Assembly: GCF_010671925.1 (NCBI RefSeq)
Contig: NZ_JAAHIH010000006.1
Span: 558,001 to 622,000 of the forward strand
DNA length: 64,000 nt
Reading direction: 5' to 3'
Source: Moorena sp. SIOASIH
Lineage (GTDB): Bacteria; Cyanobacteriota; Cyanobacteriia; Cyanobacteriales; Coleofasciculaceae
Shown here: positions 45,825 through 54,647 of the stretch, one piece after another
How positions within the stretch are numbered: position 1 is the first letter of the stretch
Layout: each line of letters starts with the position of its first letter
Notes under the pieces: model-generated
Database searches by the model: none
The model's input: only the letters and a program-made list of their open reading frames with translations
Told to the model about the DNA's origin: nothing
Position numbers and translations under genes: made by a program

Positions 45825-46197
45825 GGCGAGAAGCCCCACGTCCTATCCCGTAGGCGAGGCGTGGGATGAATCGCCAGTGTGTGCAACGCAGTTGCGGAAC
45901 TTCGCACCAAAAAGATGAAATCAACAAAGGTAACAAAGTCTAAAATGGTGGTTACACGTAAGCTGAACCTAGACAACTTGGAATAAGGAGTCCCATCCAT
46001 TAACTGTTCTTTCGTTGAACTATCTGTGGGTGGGTAAAATTCCAACAGTACATAGGTTGAACTTGCATTTGTGTATTGTTCCGGGGCGGTGGGGCATCCC
46101 GTCTCGTTAATAAAGCTCAGTTAATGTCCGACGGGATACCGGGAGTCGCTGAAAAGCCTACACTTACCCTAAGGGAAGTGTAGGAGTATGTCACGAG
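45825..46197 (+). mobile_element. IS200/IS605-type remnant (end structures only)
   Basis: The left part has AGTTCGGCGAGAAGCCCCAC and GGCGTGGGATGAATCGCC. The right part has GACGGGATACCGGGAGTCGC, then a hairpin CCTACACTT-ACCCTAAGGG-AAGTGTAGG followed by AGTATGTCAC. This resembles the subterminal hairpin and right end of cyanobacterial IS200/IS605 elements carrying TnpB and its guide RNA. No tnpB coding sequence remains. It separates the DUF4157 gene from the methyltransferase gene. Confidence 0.55.
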
Positions 46198-46199
46198 GA

Positions 46200-47672
46200 T
46201 CACTGCTCTACGCTAGAAAACTTTACACCAGCCCCTGTATTGGTTTCAACATTAACAGTAAATACCTTAGTGTTATGGATATAAAGTACATACTCCTGAT
46301 TTTGGACTAAATCTTGTGATTGTACTGCATTATAGCCATCGTCATAGTATACATAACCGGGCTGATCATGTGGATAAACTTGACCTACCTGAGGCAGATT
46401 AACTTCTTCAACAGTTAATTTTAATTCGTTGACGTCAATTTCTTCCAGAGCCTCCACACGCCTGCCATAGGACTTTGCATCCATATTATATGAGTGATCC
46501 TCCAGTAGAGCTTCGAGTGTCCTACCAGCATCAAGAGTCTCTTGGGCTTTGGTGATCAAGTCATTTCTGCCTTTCTGGAAATAAGTGACTGGCTTAAGTA
46601 CATCAACAGCTATCATCTCTCTATCATCACTACCAATCCATAGACCACGATTGATTTTGTCTTCACTATTAAGAACAGAAGCAAGCCCTATTAGATAATT
46701 GTTGCGCTCTGCTGCATCCGTAAGGGTAGTGAAATCATTACCGATGCGCTGACCTATTGATGCTGCATTCTCATACATATACTGGAACATAGTTATGGTA
46801 TGGGCAGCTGTTTTGGATAAACTTTTATCCTTTATGGTATTAACAGCATCGACGAGCTGATTTGCCACATTGCTCACACTTCTGAAGTCGTCCATCTCGT
46901 CTATGGGCTTTATGTGTGGGAGATTCTCACGAGCCCATGCCTCCATCGCTGTCTGCTCGTTCGAAATTAGCTGAATTGGCTGATTCACTGAGGAAACAGG
47001 GGTTTCCAGGGGTGTCTCAGTGCTCACAGAGAAATTGAGTGCCTGAGCACCCATAATATCAGCCTCTCGTTCCAACATCGGATCAGCATTGATACTCACT
47101 CCTTTGAGCTGCGTCCTAGGTTTTACTCGCCCTTCCTTTTGCTGCACCACATGCCACGCCTCGTGGGGCAAATACCTTTCTTGCCCTGGAGCGACATGGA
47201 TATTCGTTCCTTGGGTGTATGCCAGTGCCTGCAACTGGGCTGGTTTAGGGGAGTTGTAATGAACTCTTACATCATCTATCGCCATACCCGAAAGGTTTTC
47301 AATTCCAGCTTTTAGTTTATCTGGTAATCCAGTTTGATTGTCTGGCTGCACCTGAGACGCTCTAACATCTTCTTTTCCCTTAGCCTGTATTGGTGCTACC
47401 TGCTGTCTTGAATCACCCCAAAACTGGGCGGAAATTCCCTTAAATTGCGGCTCCCATGGGGTTTGCTTCCCTGCTAAGTCCCGGGTTGCCCGTGTTCCGA
47501 TCGCACTGTCTAACAGCTGCCACTCATCCTCACTCACCAATTTTGGGTCTTGTTGCGCTCTTTGCACCACTGAAGATAAGGAACCATAACTCGGTTTGGG
47601 GGTGATGTCTTTACTGATTGGCTTGGACTTATGAGTCGCAAAAGTTTTTTTGGCGACTTGCTGGCGGTACAT
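46200..47672 (-). CDS. DUF4157 (eCIS core domain) protein, putative effector
   Basis: 490 residues. The DUF4157 domain spans about residues 115-210: [20 protein letters not shown], then [40 protein letters not shown] and VVQQKEGRV. It includes the metalloprotease-like HEAWH (170-174) and EREAD (201-205). This domain marks cargo of extracellular contractile injection systems. The remaining 260 residues, rich in acidic and helical sequence, match nothing I know and may be the effector part. The ATG at 47672 is used. A DUF4255 gene is divergent upstream; methyltransferase and AAA genes follow downstream. Confidence 0.85.
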   Translation of the reverse strand: MYRQQVAKKTFATHKSKPISKDITPKPSYGSLSSVVQRAQQDPKLVSEDEWQLLDSAIGTRATRDLAGKQTPWEPQFKGISAQFWGDSRQQVAPIQAKGKEDVRASQVQPDNQTGLPDKLKAGIENLSGMAIDDVRVHYNSPKPAQLQALAYTQGTNIHVAPGQERYLPHEAWHVVQQKEGRVKPRTQLKGVSINADPMLEREADIMGAQALNFSVSTETPLETPVSSVNQPIQLISNEQTAMEAWARENLPHIKPIDEMDDFRSVSNVANQLVDAVNTIKDKSLSKTAAHTITMFQYMYENAASIGQRIGNDFTTLTDAAERNNYLIGLASVLNSEDKINRGLWIGSDDREMIAVDVLKPVTYFQKGRNDLITKAQETLDAGRTLEALLEDHSYNMDAKSYGRRVEALEEIDVNELKLTVEEVNLPQVGQVYPHDQPGYVYYDDGYNAVQSQDLVQNQEYVLYIHNTKVFTVNVETNTGAGVKFSSVEQ

Positions 47673-48127
47673 GGCTCATCTCCTGGTTGCTATAGGATTA
47701 GTGGGGGGTATTGCTACAATGTGTTATAATTGGAAGTTATTCTCTAGGATTTTGAATCGTTATAGCAACATATTAGTATCATATTACTGTGATAGGTAGT
47801 ATCATCATTACGGTCTGTGTACGACTTGAAGAAGTTTTGTCAACTTTGGGAGTTTTTTTGCCATCAACCTTGCCCTGCCTTTGCTTTAACAATAGACTAA
47901 GATCCATGGATTGATCGGCTATCGGTATTATTGGACTATAGCCCAAAAGACACTATTATAGTTTATAATGCCCTTGGGTGTCAATGGGAGTTCCATTTGC
48001 CTCAAGCCTATTGCCTAATAACCCCTATTGCCTATTGCTAGCTTGCCTATTCCCCAACTTAGGCTAGAACTCTCTTGATTTCGGGATCATTGGCTGTCGT
48101 TTCTTACTAGTTGAACACTCAAATAGA
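47673..48127. other. Divergent intergenic region with inverted repeat
   Basis: It holds the start regions of the DUF4157 and DUF4255 genes. GTTGCTATAGGATT (47685) and a complementary GTTATAGCAAC (about 47759) form an imperfect inverted repeat. CCTATTGCC-like heptamer repeats lie at 48007-48053. No clear promoter is assigned. Confidence 0.45.
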
Positions 48128-48712
48128 ATGCTTGATGTTCTAGACAAAACCTTAGAATTGTTCCTGAAGGCAGAACTGCCTCCTGGTGTTCCATCCCTTG
48201 ATACGGAGGTCTTTATCAGTTTTGATAGACCCTATCAAGGCGCAATCAAAAAAAAACCAGCGATTAATTTCTTTCTTTATGACGTGCAGGAGAATCTGGA
48301 GTTTGGCAGCAGTGACTGGCTATTGGAGCACCAGAGTAATGGGAAAGTGGTCACAAAACGCACCCCGCCGAGGGTAGATTGCTCCTACCTGATTACAGCT
48401 TGGCCTCAAAGAGATGATGATATCCGGACGGAACACCAACTTTTAGGGGAAGTCATGAAGGTGTTGCTGCGTTATCGAACGATTCCTAAACACTTCTTGG
48501 CCGATAAGTTGGTGGAAGAAAAAATGCCCCTGAGACTCATTTGTTTACGTCCAAGTAAATTACAAGGGTTTGGGGAATTTAGGCAAGCTATAAGCGGAAA
48601 AGATGGAAACCTACCCAAGGTAGTATTGCATTGTACTGTTACCATTGCGGTTGTGATTGATGAGATTGGAGTTCAAGAGACTTTGGCCGATTTTATACAC
48701 CGTCCGAGTTGA
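48128..48712 (+). CDS. DUF4255 family protein (Pvc16-like eCIS component)
   Basis: 194 residues. DUF4255 proteins correspond to Pvc16/Afp16, the tail-terminator or cap component of contractile injection systems. Typical features are the N-terminal MLDVLDKTLELFLKAELPPG, SLDTEVFISFDRP, INFFLYDVQENLEF, RVDCSYLITAWPQR and HQLLGEVMKVLLRYRTIPKH. The start ATG 48128 gives the family N-terminus. It is divergent from the DUF4157 gene. Sheath, tube and baseplate genes do not follow downstream, so this locus is a satellite or a split part of an eCIS. Confidence 0.85.
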   Translation: MLDVLDKTLELFLKAELPPGVPSLDTEVFISFDRPYQGAIKKKPAINFFLYDVQENLEFGSSDWLLEHQSNGKVVTKRTPPRVDCSYLITAWPQRDDDIRTEHQLLGEVMKVLLRYRTIPKHFLADKLVEEKMPLRLICLRPSKLQGFGEFRQAISGKDGNLPKVVLHCTVTIAVVIDEIGVQETLADFIHRPS

Positions 48713-49021
48713 AAGCCATGGGCAATAGCTTCGGAATTGGGATTGGGCTATCTCGACAGTTGTGCAACTGGTAGTCACCCAAGACCCAGGGGAAAAACTA
48801 TTGACTGATTGGCTTCTTAGACTTTGGAGAAAACTTAAATTAATAAAATTTTATTGTGTGTCCTCTGTCTCTAAATTGTTAAATTTGTAGAATGCGTCGG
48901 GTGGGTTAGGGTTGGTAACCCACGATTATGTATACTTCTTGTTATTTCTCTCATGTTAAGAGATTAGTTAATGGATTGAGTGGCGTTAGTATAACAATGA
49001 ATTAAGCGATCGCATTTTAAA
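48713..49021. other. Intergenic, no gene seen
   Basis: AT-rich spacer without recognised features. Confidence 0.5.
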
Positions 49022-49477
49022 TTAATCTCCATAAAAGTCTTCATCTAATAGCTGTTCAATTGTAAAAGGACATTGATTGGGATAGTCTTCAGGGTTCGGC
49101 TTACGAATGCCAAAGCTGGCTTTTTTACCTTCTTTTATAGCTAACCTTCGACCATCTTGATAAGCTTTAGCGATCGCTTCTTCTAAATAACGTTTAAATG
49201 AAGGACTTTCTTGTAAATCTTTTTGGATACGAAACCGATGTTCTGTGACTGAACTATACCAACTTCCTTTCATAGAATCAGGAGCGTCAGTTTGAACCAT
49301 TATTTTGAGTAAATGGGCAATCAAGATGGTTAAATTGCTAATGAATGCTCGCTTTTCAGCCTTTCCCATCTCCTCTAACTCAAGCAGCAAATTATCCCAA
49401 TCAATTGCCGATAAATTTTTGGCTTTTATTTGTTCAATGATGATTTCTCGCCAACGGTTAAAATCTTGTTCATACAT
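49022..49477 (-). CDS. DUF29 family protein
   Basis: 151 residues. The family is abundant in cyanobacteria, has no assigned function and often lies near mobile or TA loci. Conserved features are the N-terminal YEQDFNRWREIIIEQI, then IDWDNLLLELEEMGKAEKRA, LTILIAHLLKI, SWYSSVTEHRFRIQKDL and CPFTIEQLLDEDFYG. The ATG at 49477 is used; length is normal. Confidence 0.9.
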   Translation of the reverse strand: MYEQDFNRWREIIIEQIKAKNLSAIDWDNLLLELEEMGKAEKRAFISNLTILIAHLLKIMVQTDAPDSMKGSWYSSVTEHRFRIQKDLQESPSFKRYLEEAIAKAYQDGRRLAIKEGKKASFGIRKPNPEDYPNQCPFTIEQLLDEDFYGD

Positions 49478-49740
49478 AGTTTATTATCAGTTAAAGTTAA
49501 GGCTTTATACCAACAATAAAGGAACCGATTTAGAAGTAGTATTATTATACCATTAAAGTTGTAGTTTGGGTGAAACGATAGTTAAACCCAACACAGGATC
49601 ATGTAAATCTCACTCATCAAGATTTACCGTAAAGTACATCGCACTATCCTAATAGTTTGTCAGATGCGGCCTGTGTTCCTTTCCCTCTTCCCAATAAGCG
49701 CCGCCACATCACCTGTATAATTGAGTTAATCTAAGTTCTA

Positions 49741-50167
49741 ATGTCCAAAAGAGCCTAACCGCGATCGCTACCATAATGGTGTTCGCCGTGCCCTTGAAAA
49801 AGACGGGTGGTTGATTACTGATGACCCCCTTCGCCTGCGTTGGGGTAGGCAAGATATGTATGTCGATCGAGCAGCAGAAAAACTGCTCCTAGCGGTCAAA
49901 GGTGAGCAGCAGATTGCCGTTGAGATTAAGACTTTTGGTGGTCCGTCCTCAATTGCCGATGCCCAAAAATCCCTGGGTCAATATTTTATTTATCTGTCTG
50001 TGATCAAACGCTTAGAACCGAAACGGAGGCTTTATCTAGCACTCCATGAAGAAGTATACGAAGATTTCTTCACACAACCCCTTGGAGAAATCATTCTCAG
50101 TGATTACAAAGTCCCTTTTATTGTCTTTGACCCTGAGCAGGAGGTTATTATCCGATGGATAGATTAG
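49741..50167 (+). pseudogene. xisH: XisH family protein (1-nt frameshift near the start)
   Basis: The coding frame from about 49748 reads NRDRYHNGVRRALEKDGWLI then TDDPLRLRWGRQDMYVDRAA and AVEIKTFGGPSSIADAQKSL, a typical XisH (fdxN element excision-controlling factor; nuclease-like fold with an EIK motif). In frame there is no ATG; the first start-like codon is TTG 49811, which would remove a conserved region. The ATG at 49741 joins this frame if one C in GAGCCTAAC is dropped (giving MSKRANRDRYHN), so a recent single-base insertion is likely. It overlaps xisI by 13 bases. Confidence 0.7.
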
Positions 50168-50490
50168 ATCATTACCGCAAACTGATTCGAGATATTCTAA
50201 CTGATCATACAAAAGTGCCCTATAAGCATGGAGATATTAAGTTTGAGACAGTCTTTGATCCTGAATCGGATCGCTACCTGCTGATGATTTTAGGGCGTGA
50301 TCAAAAACGATATCAGCATGGTTGTTTGATTCATGTTGATATTATTGACGGTAAAATCTGGGTTCAACGAGATGGAACTGAAGTTGGAGTTGCTCGCGAA
50401 TTTGTTGAAGCTGGTGTCCCAAAAGAGCAAATTGTTTTGGGTTTTATGTCACCTGAACGCAGGAAAGATACAGAATTTGCTGTTGCCTAG
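50155..50490 (+). CDS. xisI: XisI family protein
   Basis: 111 residues, full family length. The family was named after an Anabaena fdxN element excision factor, but scattered xisHI pairs are common in cyanobacteria and may act in other ways. Key blocks are DHYRKLIRDILTDHTKVPY, GDIKFETVFDPESDRYLLM, HGCLIHVDIIDGKIWVQRDG and IVLGFMSPERR. The start ATG 50155 overlaps the end of xisH, the usual arrangement for translational coupling. Confidence 0.9.
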   Translation: MDRLDHYRKLIRDILTDHTKVPYKHGDIKFETVFDPESDRYLLMILGRDQKRYQHGCLIHVDIIDGKIWVQRDGTEVGVAREFVEAGVPKEQIVLGFMSPERRKDTEFAVA

Positions 50491-50506
50491 CACTTTATTA
50501 TCCAAA

Positions 50507-50923
50507 ATGGCTAAAGAAGTTTTCCATCAACAGGTTAAAAATGCTTTGATAAAAGACGGATGTAAGATCACTCACGATCCTCTCACGATTCGTATTGGCG
50601 AAGTAGTCAAATTACAAATTGATCTGGCAGCAGAAAGTGCCATCGCAGCCGAACGAGATTCAGAAAAAATTGCTGTAGAAATTAAAAGCTTTATTGGTGA
50701 CTCAGATATCAGCACATTTCATACGGCGTTAGGGCAATATCTTAAATATTGTCAGGCACTTAAAGAACTTGAACCCGACCGCATTGTTTACTTAGCTATT
50801 CCTTTTGAAACTTATCAAGATTTTTTTCAGTTTTCTTTCATCTAACGTGCTCTTAGACGTTACCAAGTGAAATTGATGATTTACGATCCGAAATTGGAGG
50901 AAATTAAGCAACGGATAAACTAG
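50507..50923 (+). pseudogene. Second XisH-type gene, nonsense mutation
   Basis: From ATG 50507 it reads MAKEVFHQQVKNALIKDGCK then IAVEIKSFIGDSDISTFHTA, as in XisH. An in-frame TAA at 50843-50845 falls where the family has Gln (FSFI-stop-RALRRYQVKL; CAA to TAA). The frame then continues to a normal XisH end YDPKLEEIKQRIN with TAG at 50921. One substitution therefore separates it from an intact gene. Confidence 0.85.
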
Positions 50924-51234
50924 AGCAATATCGGCAATTTGTCAAGCATATTTTAAATGAACACTCCCAAATAGCAACCACTACTGATACGGATACGGTG
51001 AAAGCTGAGCTAATATTTGATAGCGAACACGACCATTATCAATTGGCTTATGTGGGTTGGCAAGGAGATAAGCGGGTATTTGATCCTGTGATGCACTTTG
51101 ATATTATTGATGGCAAAATCTGGATTCAATATAACGGTACTGAAGACTCGGTTGCTGAGAGGTTAGTGGAAGATATCGTTCTGGGTTTTCATTCCGCTTT
51201 TAAACGCCAATTTACCCGTTATGTAGTTGGTTAA
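50911..51234 (+). pseudogene. Second XisI-type gene, start codon lost
   Basis: The frame reads (T)DKLEQYRQFVKHILNEHSQI then AELIFDSEHDHYQLAYVGWQ and MHFDIIDGKIWIQYNGTED. It would start at 50911, where the codon is ACG instead of the ATG expected in ATGGATAAACTAGAGCAA. The usual short overlap with xisH2 is preserved. The next in-frame ATG (about 51091) would delete half the protein. Decay by substitution is parallel to that in xisH2. Confidence 0.8.
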
Positions 51235-51353
51235 AAATCTGAGAAGAATATTTTATTGTCAGGGTCTTGAATAGTCTCACGAGCCGTAGCAGAAAGTCGG
51301 GGATCGTCGGCAGCCCACCACAAAAAGGCATTTGTATCAAGTAGAGCTTGCAT
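51231..51353 (-). pseudogene. PIN-domain (VapC-type) toxin, N-terminal fragment
   Basis: From ATG 51353 it reads MQALLDTNAFLWWAADDPRL then SATARETIQDPDNKIFFSDF and stops. The family continues after KIFFS with conserved VVTAWEI..., so the toxin is cut after about 37 residues. The first acidic PIN residue (LLDTNAFLW) remains but the other catalytic acids are lost. It lies 8 bases downstream of its antitoxin gene and ends at the stop of the decayed xisI2. Confidence 0.8.
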
Positions 51354-51361
51354 GTGATCGG

Positions 51362-51604
51362 TTATCCTTGACCGTAAAAAGATTCTAAAATCTCTTCAGG
51401 GAGAGGATCATCAAAATCATCGGGAACAACCAAACGCCCTTTGTCGATGCCTGGAACTCTTGGTTTTGGTGGTTTTATTGAGGGAATAATCCTTGCCATT
51501 TCCTGCCCCTGTGCTGAAATGATAATTTCTTCTCCTTTAAGTACCTGACTGAATAATTCAGAGAATCGTTGTTCAGCTTCTTGTTGGTTTACATAAATCG
51601 CCAT
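51362..51604 (-). CDS. Phd/YefM-family antitoxin
   Basis: 80 residues. The N-terminal pattern MAIYVNQQEAEQRFSELFSQ then VLKGEEIIISAQGQEMARII is the Phd/YefM DNA-binding fold. The C-terminal RVPGIDKGRLVVPDDFDDPL then PEEILESFYGQG is the toxin-neutralising tail that usually binds a PIN toxin. The partner is a truncated pseudogene just downstream, so the antitoxin is orphaned. It may still repress its own promoter. Confidence 0.88.
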   Translation of the reverse strand: MAIYVNQQEAEQRFSELFSQVLKGEEIIISAQGQEMARIIPSIKPPKPRVPGIDKGRLVVPDDFDDPLPEEILESFYGQG

Positions 51605-51728
51605 ATCTTCATACAGGCAAAAAAAATAACCATGAATAGATCTATTATAAACCTTTTAACAGCTTGGCTCACGTAAAGTTAAACAAATGTAAATCCCTTG
51701 GAAAAACCTATATTATCAGCATCCTACC

Positions 51729-51765
51729 TGCTGACGGGGCGCTTATCGCCCGGTCAGGGGTTGAT
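51729..51765. other. GC-rich hairpin
   Basis: CTGACGGGGCG and CGCCCGGTCAG form a strong stem with a small bulge around a short TTAT-containing loop, not followed by a T run. Function unknown. Confidence 0.45.
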
Positions 51766-51945
51766 TAAAATATTTCTTTACATGATGGCGTGATTTTTCC
51801 TGTGCTTATCCTGATACTATATACTCAAAATTATTTAGTAGATTAAAAAAGGGTAAGTCCGAAAAGCTATTGTTTTCAGTCGTCAGTCATTCCCAGATGG
51901 AAACTTGTCAGAATCAGTTTTTCAAGGGATAGGGCTATAAACTGT

Positions 51946-51969
51946 AAAACTAGCGATCGCTAGTTTTTT
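51946..51969. terminator. Palindrome AAAACTAGCGATCGCTAGTTTT with T run
   Basis: A perfect 22-bp palindrome centred on the HIP1 octamer, with A before and T after, as in a bidirectional intrinsic terminator. No adjacent intact gene end defines its direction. Confidence 0.55.
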
Positions 51970-52047
51970 ATCTACTGATTTGATCTAGTCAAAAGAGGCA
52001 TTTACTTCTATTGTGCTTCCATCCTGGCATCGCTGTTAGATAAAAAG

Positions 52048-52193
52048 TAAGCATTCAGCCGTCAGCATTCAGCCGTCAGCATTCAGCTGACTTAACAAAG
52101 ATTAAACGAATGCTTACTTGTTTTATTTAAAATCTCAAAGCTCAAAGCTGAGAGCTGAGAGCTGAGAGCTGAGAGCTGAGAGCTGAATGCTTA
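52048..52193. repeat. Inverted-repeat element TAAGCATTCAGC...GCTGAATGCTTA, second copy
   Basis: Same ends as at 36145-36297, but with fewer GTCAGC units on the left and more GAGAGCT units on the right. The core AACAAAGATTAAACGAATGC is conserved. Confidence 0.85.
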
Positions 52194-52206
52194 CGCCGAG
52201 TCAATT

Positions 52207-52380
52207 ATGGATGCAGGGAAAGCAAAATACTATTATGAAGCAGTAGAATGGCTGAAAAAAGCCCGTGATGCTTATCTGGCCTCGGATAGAGAACAAGAAT
52301 GCTCAGATTCTCGTAATAAATTAATAACTATTCATGGCCGAAAGCGCAAACTAATGGGGTTAATTAAATCAGAAATGTAA
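52207..52380 (+). pseudogene. SWIM zinc-finger-type protein, C-terminal remnant
   Basis: A 57-codon frame reads MDAGKAKYYYEAVEWLKKAR then DAYLASDREQECSDSRNKLI and THGRKRKLMGL-like IHGRKRKLMGLIKSEM. This resembles the C-terminal end of SWIM zinc-finger proteins of cyanobacteria. The zinc-finger part is absent, so it is a remnant rather than a gene, although the ATG and stop are intact. Confidence 0.55.
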
Positions 52381-52436
52381 GTTAATTAAAAATTGAATTT
52401 AGGGACAAAACTTTAGCGACAAAACTTTTTTATAGG

Positions 52437-52853
52437 CTACTTGGCTAAGCTGACTTGCAACTCCAGGCAATTCCGGCCATTGACCTGTAAGCGATACTCC
52501 ACCCGATCCATTAGTCGATGGATAATTAGCCAGCCATAGCCGTTTTCCTGTAAATCACCTGGATTCGGTGCTTCATAAGAGGATGGGTCAAATCCTTGAC
52601 CATAGTCCCAAATCTCTAGAGCAATATCCCGTTCTTTGAGTTCTAGGCGAATCAAGATCGGTAAATTCGGTTGATCGCGATGAGCATGACGAACTACGTT
52701 AGAGTAAGCTTCCACTAACACCAATCGCAAACGATTGGATAGACTAGGCCAATCAACACGATTTCCGAGTTCAACCTGCAAAATCCCCATAAACCAGTTT
52801 TCGACAATGCTCAAAAACTTCAGGTCGCTCGGTATCTGTAGTTCTGTTTTCAT
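52437..52853 (-). CDS. RsbW-like serine kinase / anti-sigma factor
   Basis: 138 residues with an HATPase_c_2 (GHKL) fold. The N box is RLVLVEAYSNVVRHAH (Glu and Asn for ATP/Mg), followed by ALEIWDYGQGFDP (G1 box) and NGYGWLIIHRLMDRVEY (G2). The start ATG 52853 lies 3 bases after the stop of the PP2C gene, so both are co-transcribed and probably coupled. The pair forms a partner-switching module in which kinase and phosphatase act on an antagonist protein; no antagonist gene is adjacent. Confidence 0.88.
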   Translation of the reverse strand: MKTELQIPSDLKFLSIVENWFMGILQVELGNRVDWPSLSNRLRLVLVEAYSNVVRHAHRDQPNLPILIRLELKERDIALEIWDYGQGFDPSSYEAPNPGDLQENGYGWLIIHRLMDRVEYRLQVNGRNCLELQVSLAK

Positions 52854-52856
52854 CCA

Positions 52857-54554
52857 CTACAATACCTCCAGAGATACTAGGGTTTGGTCGTCTTCCTGAA
52901 TCGGGTTGGTACGCTCTCGAATCCGAGCTAATAAATGACTCAGGTCAAAGGGAGCAGGCTCCTGAAGCAGAAGCTCCCAAAGACCGGATGACTCAAGCCT
53001 AGAACTGGTGCTGGTTGACCCATCGGATGAAGAACCTGTCACTGGATTCACTGGATTCAGGGTTGCTTCCGTAATTCCATCACTTGTTAGTAGCAGGATG
53101 CTACCTGAATTTAATCTTAAATGTCCTGATTCCGCCTGCCAAATTGGCAAAATTCCTAAGGGAATACCCCTAGCCTGAAGGTAAGTCGGCTCTGGAGTTT
53201 TTGACTCTGAGTGTTGTTGGACTACTTGGTGATCAGACCAAACCATAGGATAGGTATGACCAGCATTAGCATAAACCAACTGTTGCTTGTCAGGGGTATA
53301 ACGAGCCAAGACCAGGGTAATAAAACGGTTGGTATTATAAAGGTCATCTGACATGGTGTGGTTAAGATTTTGGATCACTGTTTTTGGGTCTGGTGATGTT
53401 TCTTGAGCAAGTTCCCGTCGTAACATCGACATGGCACTGGTCATAAATAAGGCAGCAGGTACGCCTTTACCGGACACATCTCCAACTGCTAGCCATATAT
53501 CTCCTTGGGGATGAACATAGACTTCAAAAAAATCCCCACCAACCTGTCGCGCTGGGGTGCAGTGAGCTTGCACTCGCACCTGTTCCATCTCTGGCCAACT
53601 CTGACGTAGCAAATTATTCTGAATCTGGCGAGCTACATCTAGTTCATCCCGCATCTGCTGAGCCTGTAACTGGGTGCGTTGCAGTAGTTTTGCCTGAGAA
53701 ATCGCTAACGCTGCTTGTTTAGCAACAGCTTCTATCAGCTGGATATCTTCTGTATTCCAAGACCCCTCACTCTTTTGCTGGTAGAGACACAACACCCCTA
53801 AGATCTGTTGTTGGTCCGGTAGGGGAACGATCAAATGCACCGAATTCTGACCATCCCTTGTTTCTTGCCACAACTTAGTCTCGGGTTTCTCTAATACCTG
53901 TTGTATCATCAAATCAGAATTAGGGATATGAGGTGTATTGCCATCACCAGAAACCTTGTAGGTGAAACATTCTGGTGTGAGTTGGTTGAACTCTACCGGT
54001 CGCAGGATACAAGCGGTAGCATCAAAGGCTTGACCCATGGTGGTCACTACCTTTTGCAGTAGATTACTATAATCTAGAGATTCTCGAATTGCCGTTGTCA
54101 CCATATTGAACAATTCTTCCCGTCGTAAGGCACGAGAAAGTTCTTTAGTTCTTTTTTTTAGCACTTGGTAAGTTTCCGCAGCTTGTCGCACCACTGCTTT
54201 TAGTGCCTCACCCTGCCAAGGCTTTGTGATGTACTTATAGACCTTACCTGAGTTAATCGCTTCCACCAAATCTTCTATATCTGTGTAGGCAGTCAACAGG
54301 ATGCGAATTGTATCTGGAAAACGCTCTACTGTCCTGCTTAAGAATTCTGTGCCATTCATTCCCCCTAGGCGCTGATCTGAGATAATAATCGCCATCTCTC
54401 CTTCGGTGTCCAAAATATCTAAGGCGGTTATGGCATCATTAGCTCTGAAAACTTGAAATTTTCGGCGGAAGGTTCTGTAAAGTAGATCTAAGTTGTCAGA
54501 CTCATCGTCTACTACCATCAATTTGAGTTTGTCTTGATTTCCCTGACTCATCAC
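52857..54554 (-). CDS. Response regulator with GAF and PP2C (SpoIIE/RsbU) phosphatase domains
   Basis: About 565 residues. The receiver domain (about 8-125) has VVDDESDN, phospho-acceptor Asp60 in AIIISDQRLGGMNG and the Lys motif KYITKPW. A GAF-like domain (about 150-295) reads IVPLPDQQQILGVLCLYQQ. The SpoIIE-type PP2C domain (about 320-563) has ARQVGGDFFEV, GDVSGKGVPAALFMTSAM, YANAGH and LLLTSDGITEA, all with metal-binding Asp residues. A stress- or light-sensing input that controls dephosphorylation of an anti-anti-sigma factor is expected. It precedes the kinase gene in the same operon. An Na+/H+ antiporter gene is divergent. Confidence 0.92.
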   Translation of the reverse strand: MMSQGNQDKLKLMVVDDESDNLDLLYRTFRRKFQVFRANDAITALDILDTEGEMAIIISDQRLGGMNGTEFLSRTVERFPDTIRILLTAYTDIEDLVEAINSGKVYKYITKPWQGEALKAVVRQAAETYQVLKKRTKELSRALRREELFNMVTTAIRESLDYSNLLQKVVTTMGQAFDATACILRPVEFNQLTPECFTYKVSGDGNTPHIPNSDLMIQQVLEKPETKLWQETRDGQNSVHLIVPLPDQQQILGVLCLYQQKSEGSWNTEDIQLIEAVAKQAALAISQAKLLQRTQLQAQQMRDELDVARQIQNNLLRQSWPEMEQVRVQAHCTPARQVGGDFFEVYVHPQGDIWLAVGDVSGKGVPAALFMTSAMSMLRRELAQETSPDPKTVIQNLNHTMSDDLYNTNRFITLVLARYTPDKQQLVYANAGHTYPMVWSDHQVVQQHSESKTPEPTYLQARGIPLGILPIWQAESGHLRLNSGSILLLTSDGITEATLNPVNPVTGSSSDGSTSTSSRLESSGLWELLLQEPAPFDLSHLLARIRERTNPIQEDDQTLVSLEVL

Positions 54555-54647
54555 TAATTTTGCTTGGTAAGGGGAAAACCGAAAACTCCTGTGATTTTAC
54601 CCACGGGCAGGAGGCTTTCCCCTTTGAGTTTAACTTGGAGTTTCTGT

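Noticed and set aside
45818-46045. 75-aa minus-strand ORF (VTTILDFVTFVDFIF)
   Set aside because: It lies within IS200/IS605-like end sequences, with no ribosome binding site or recognised family.
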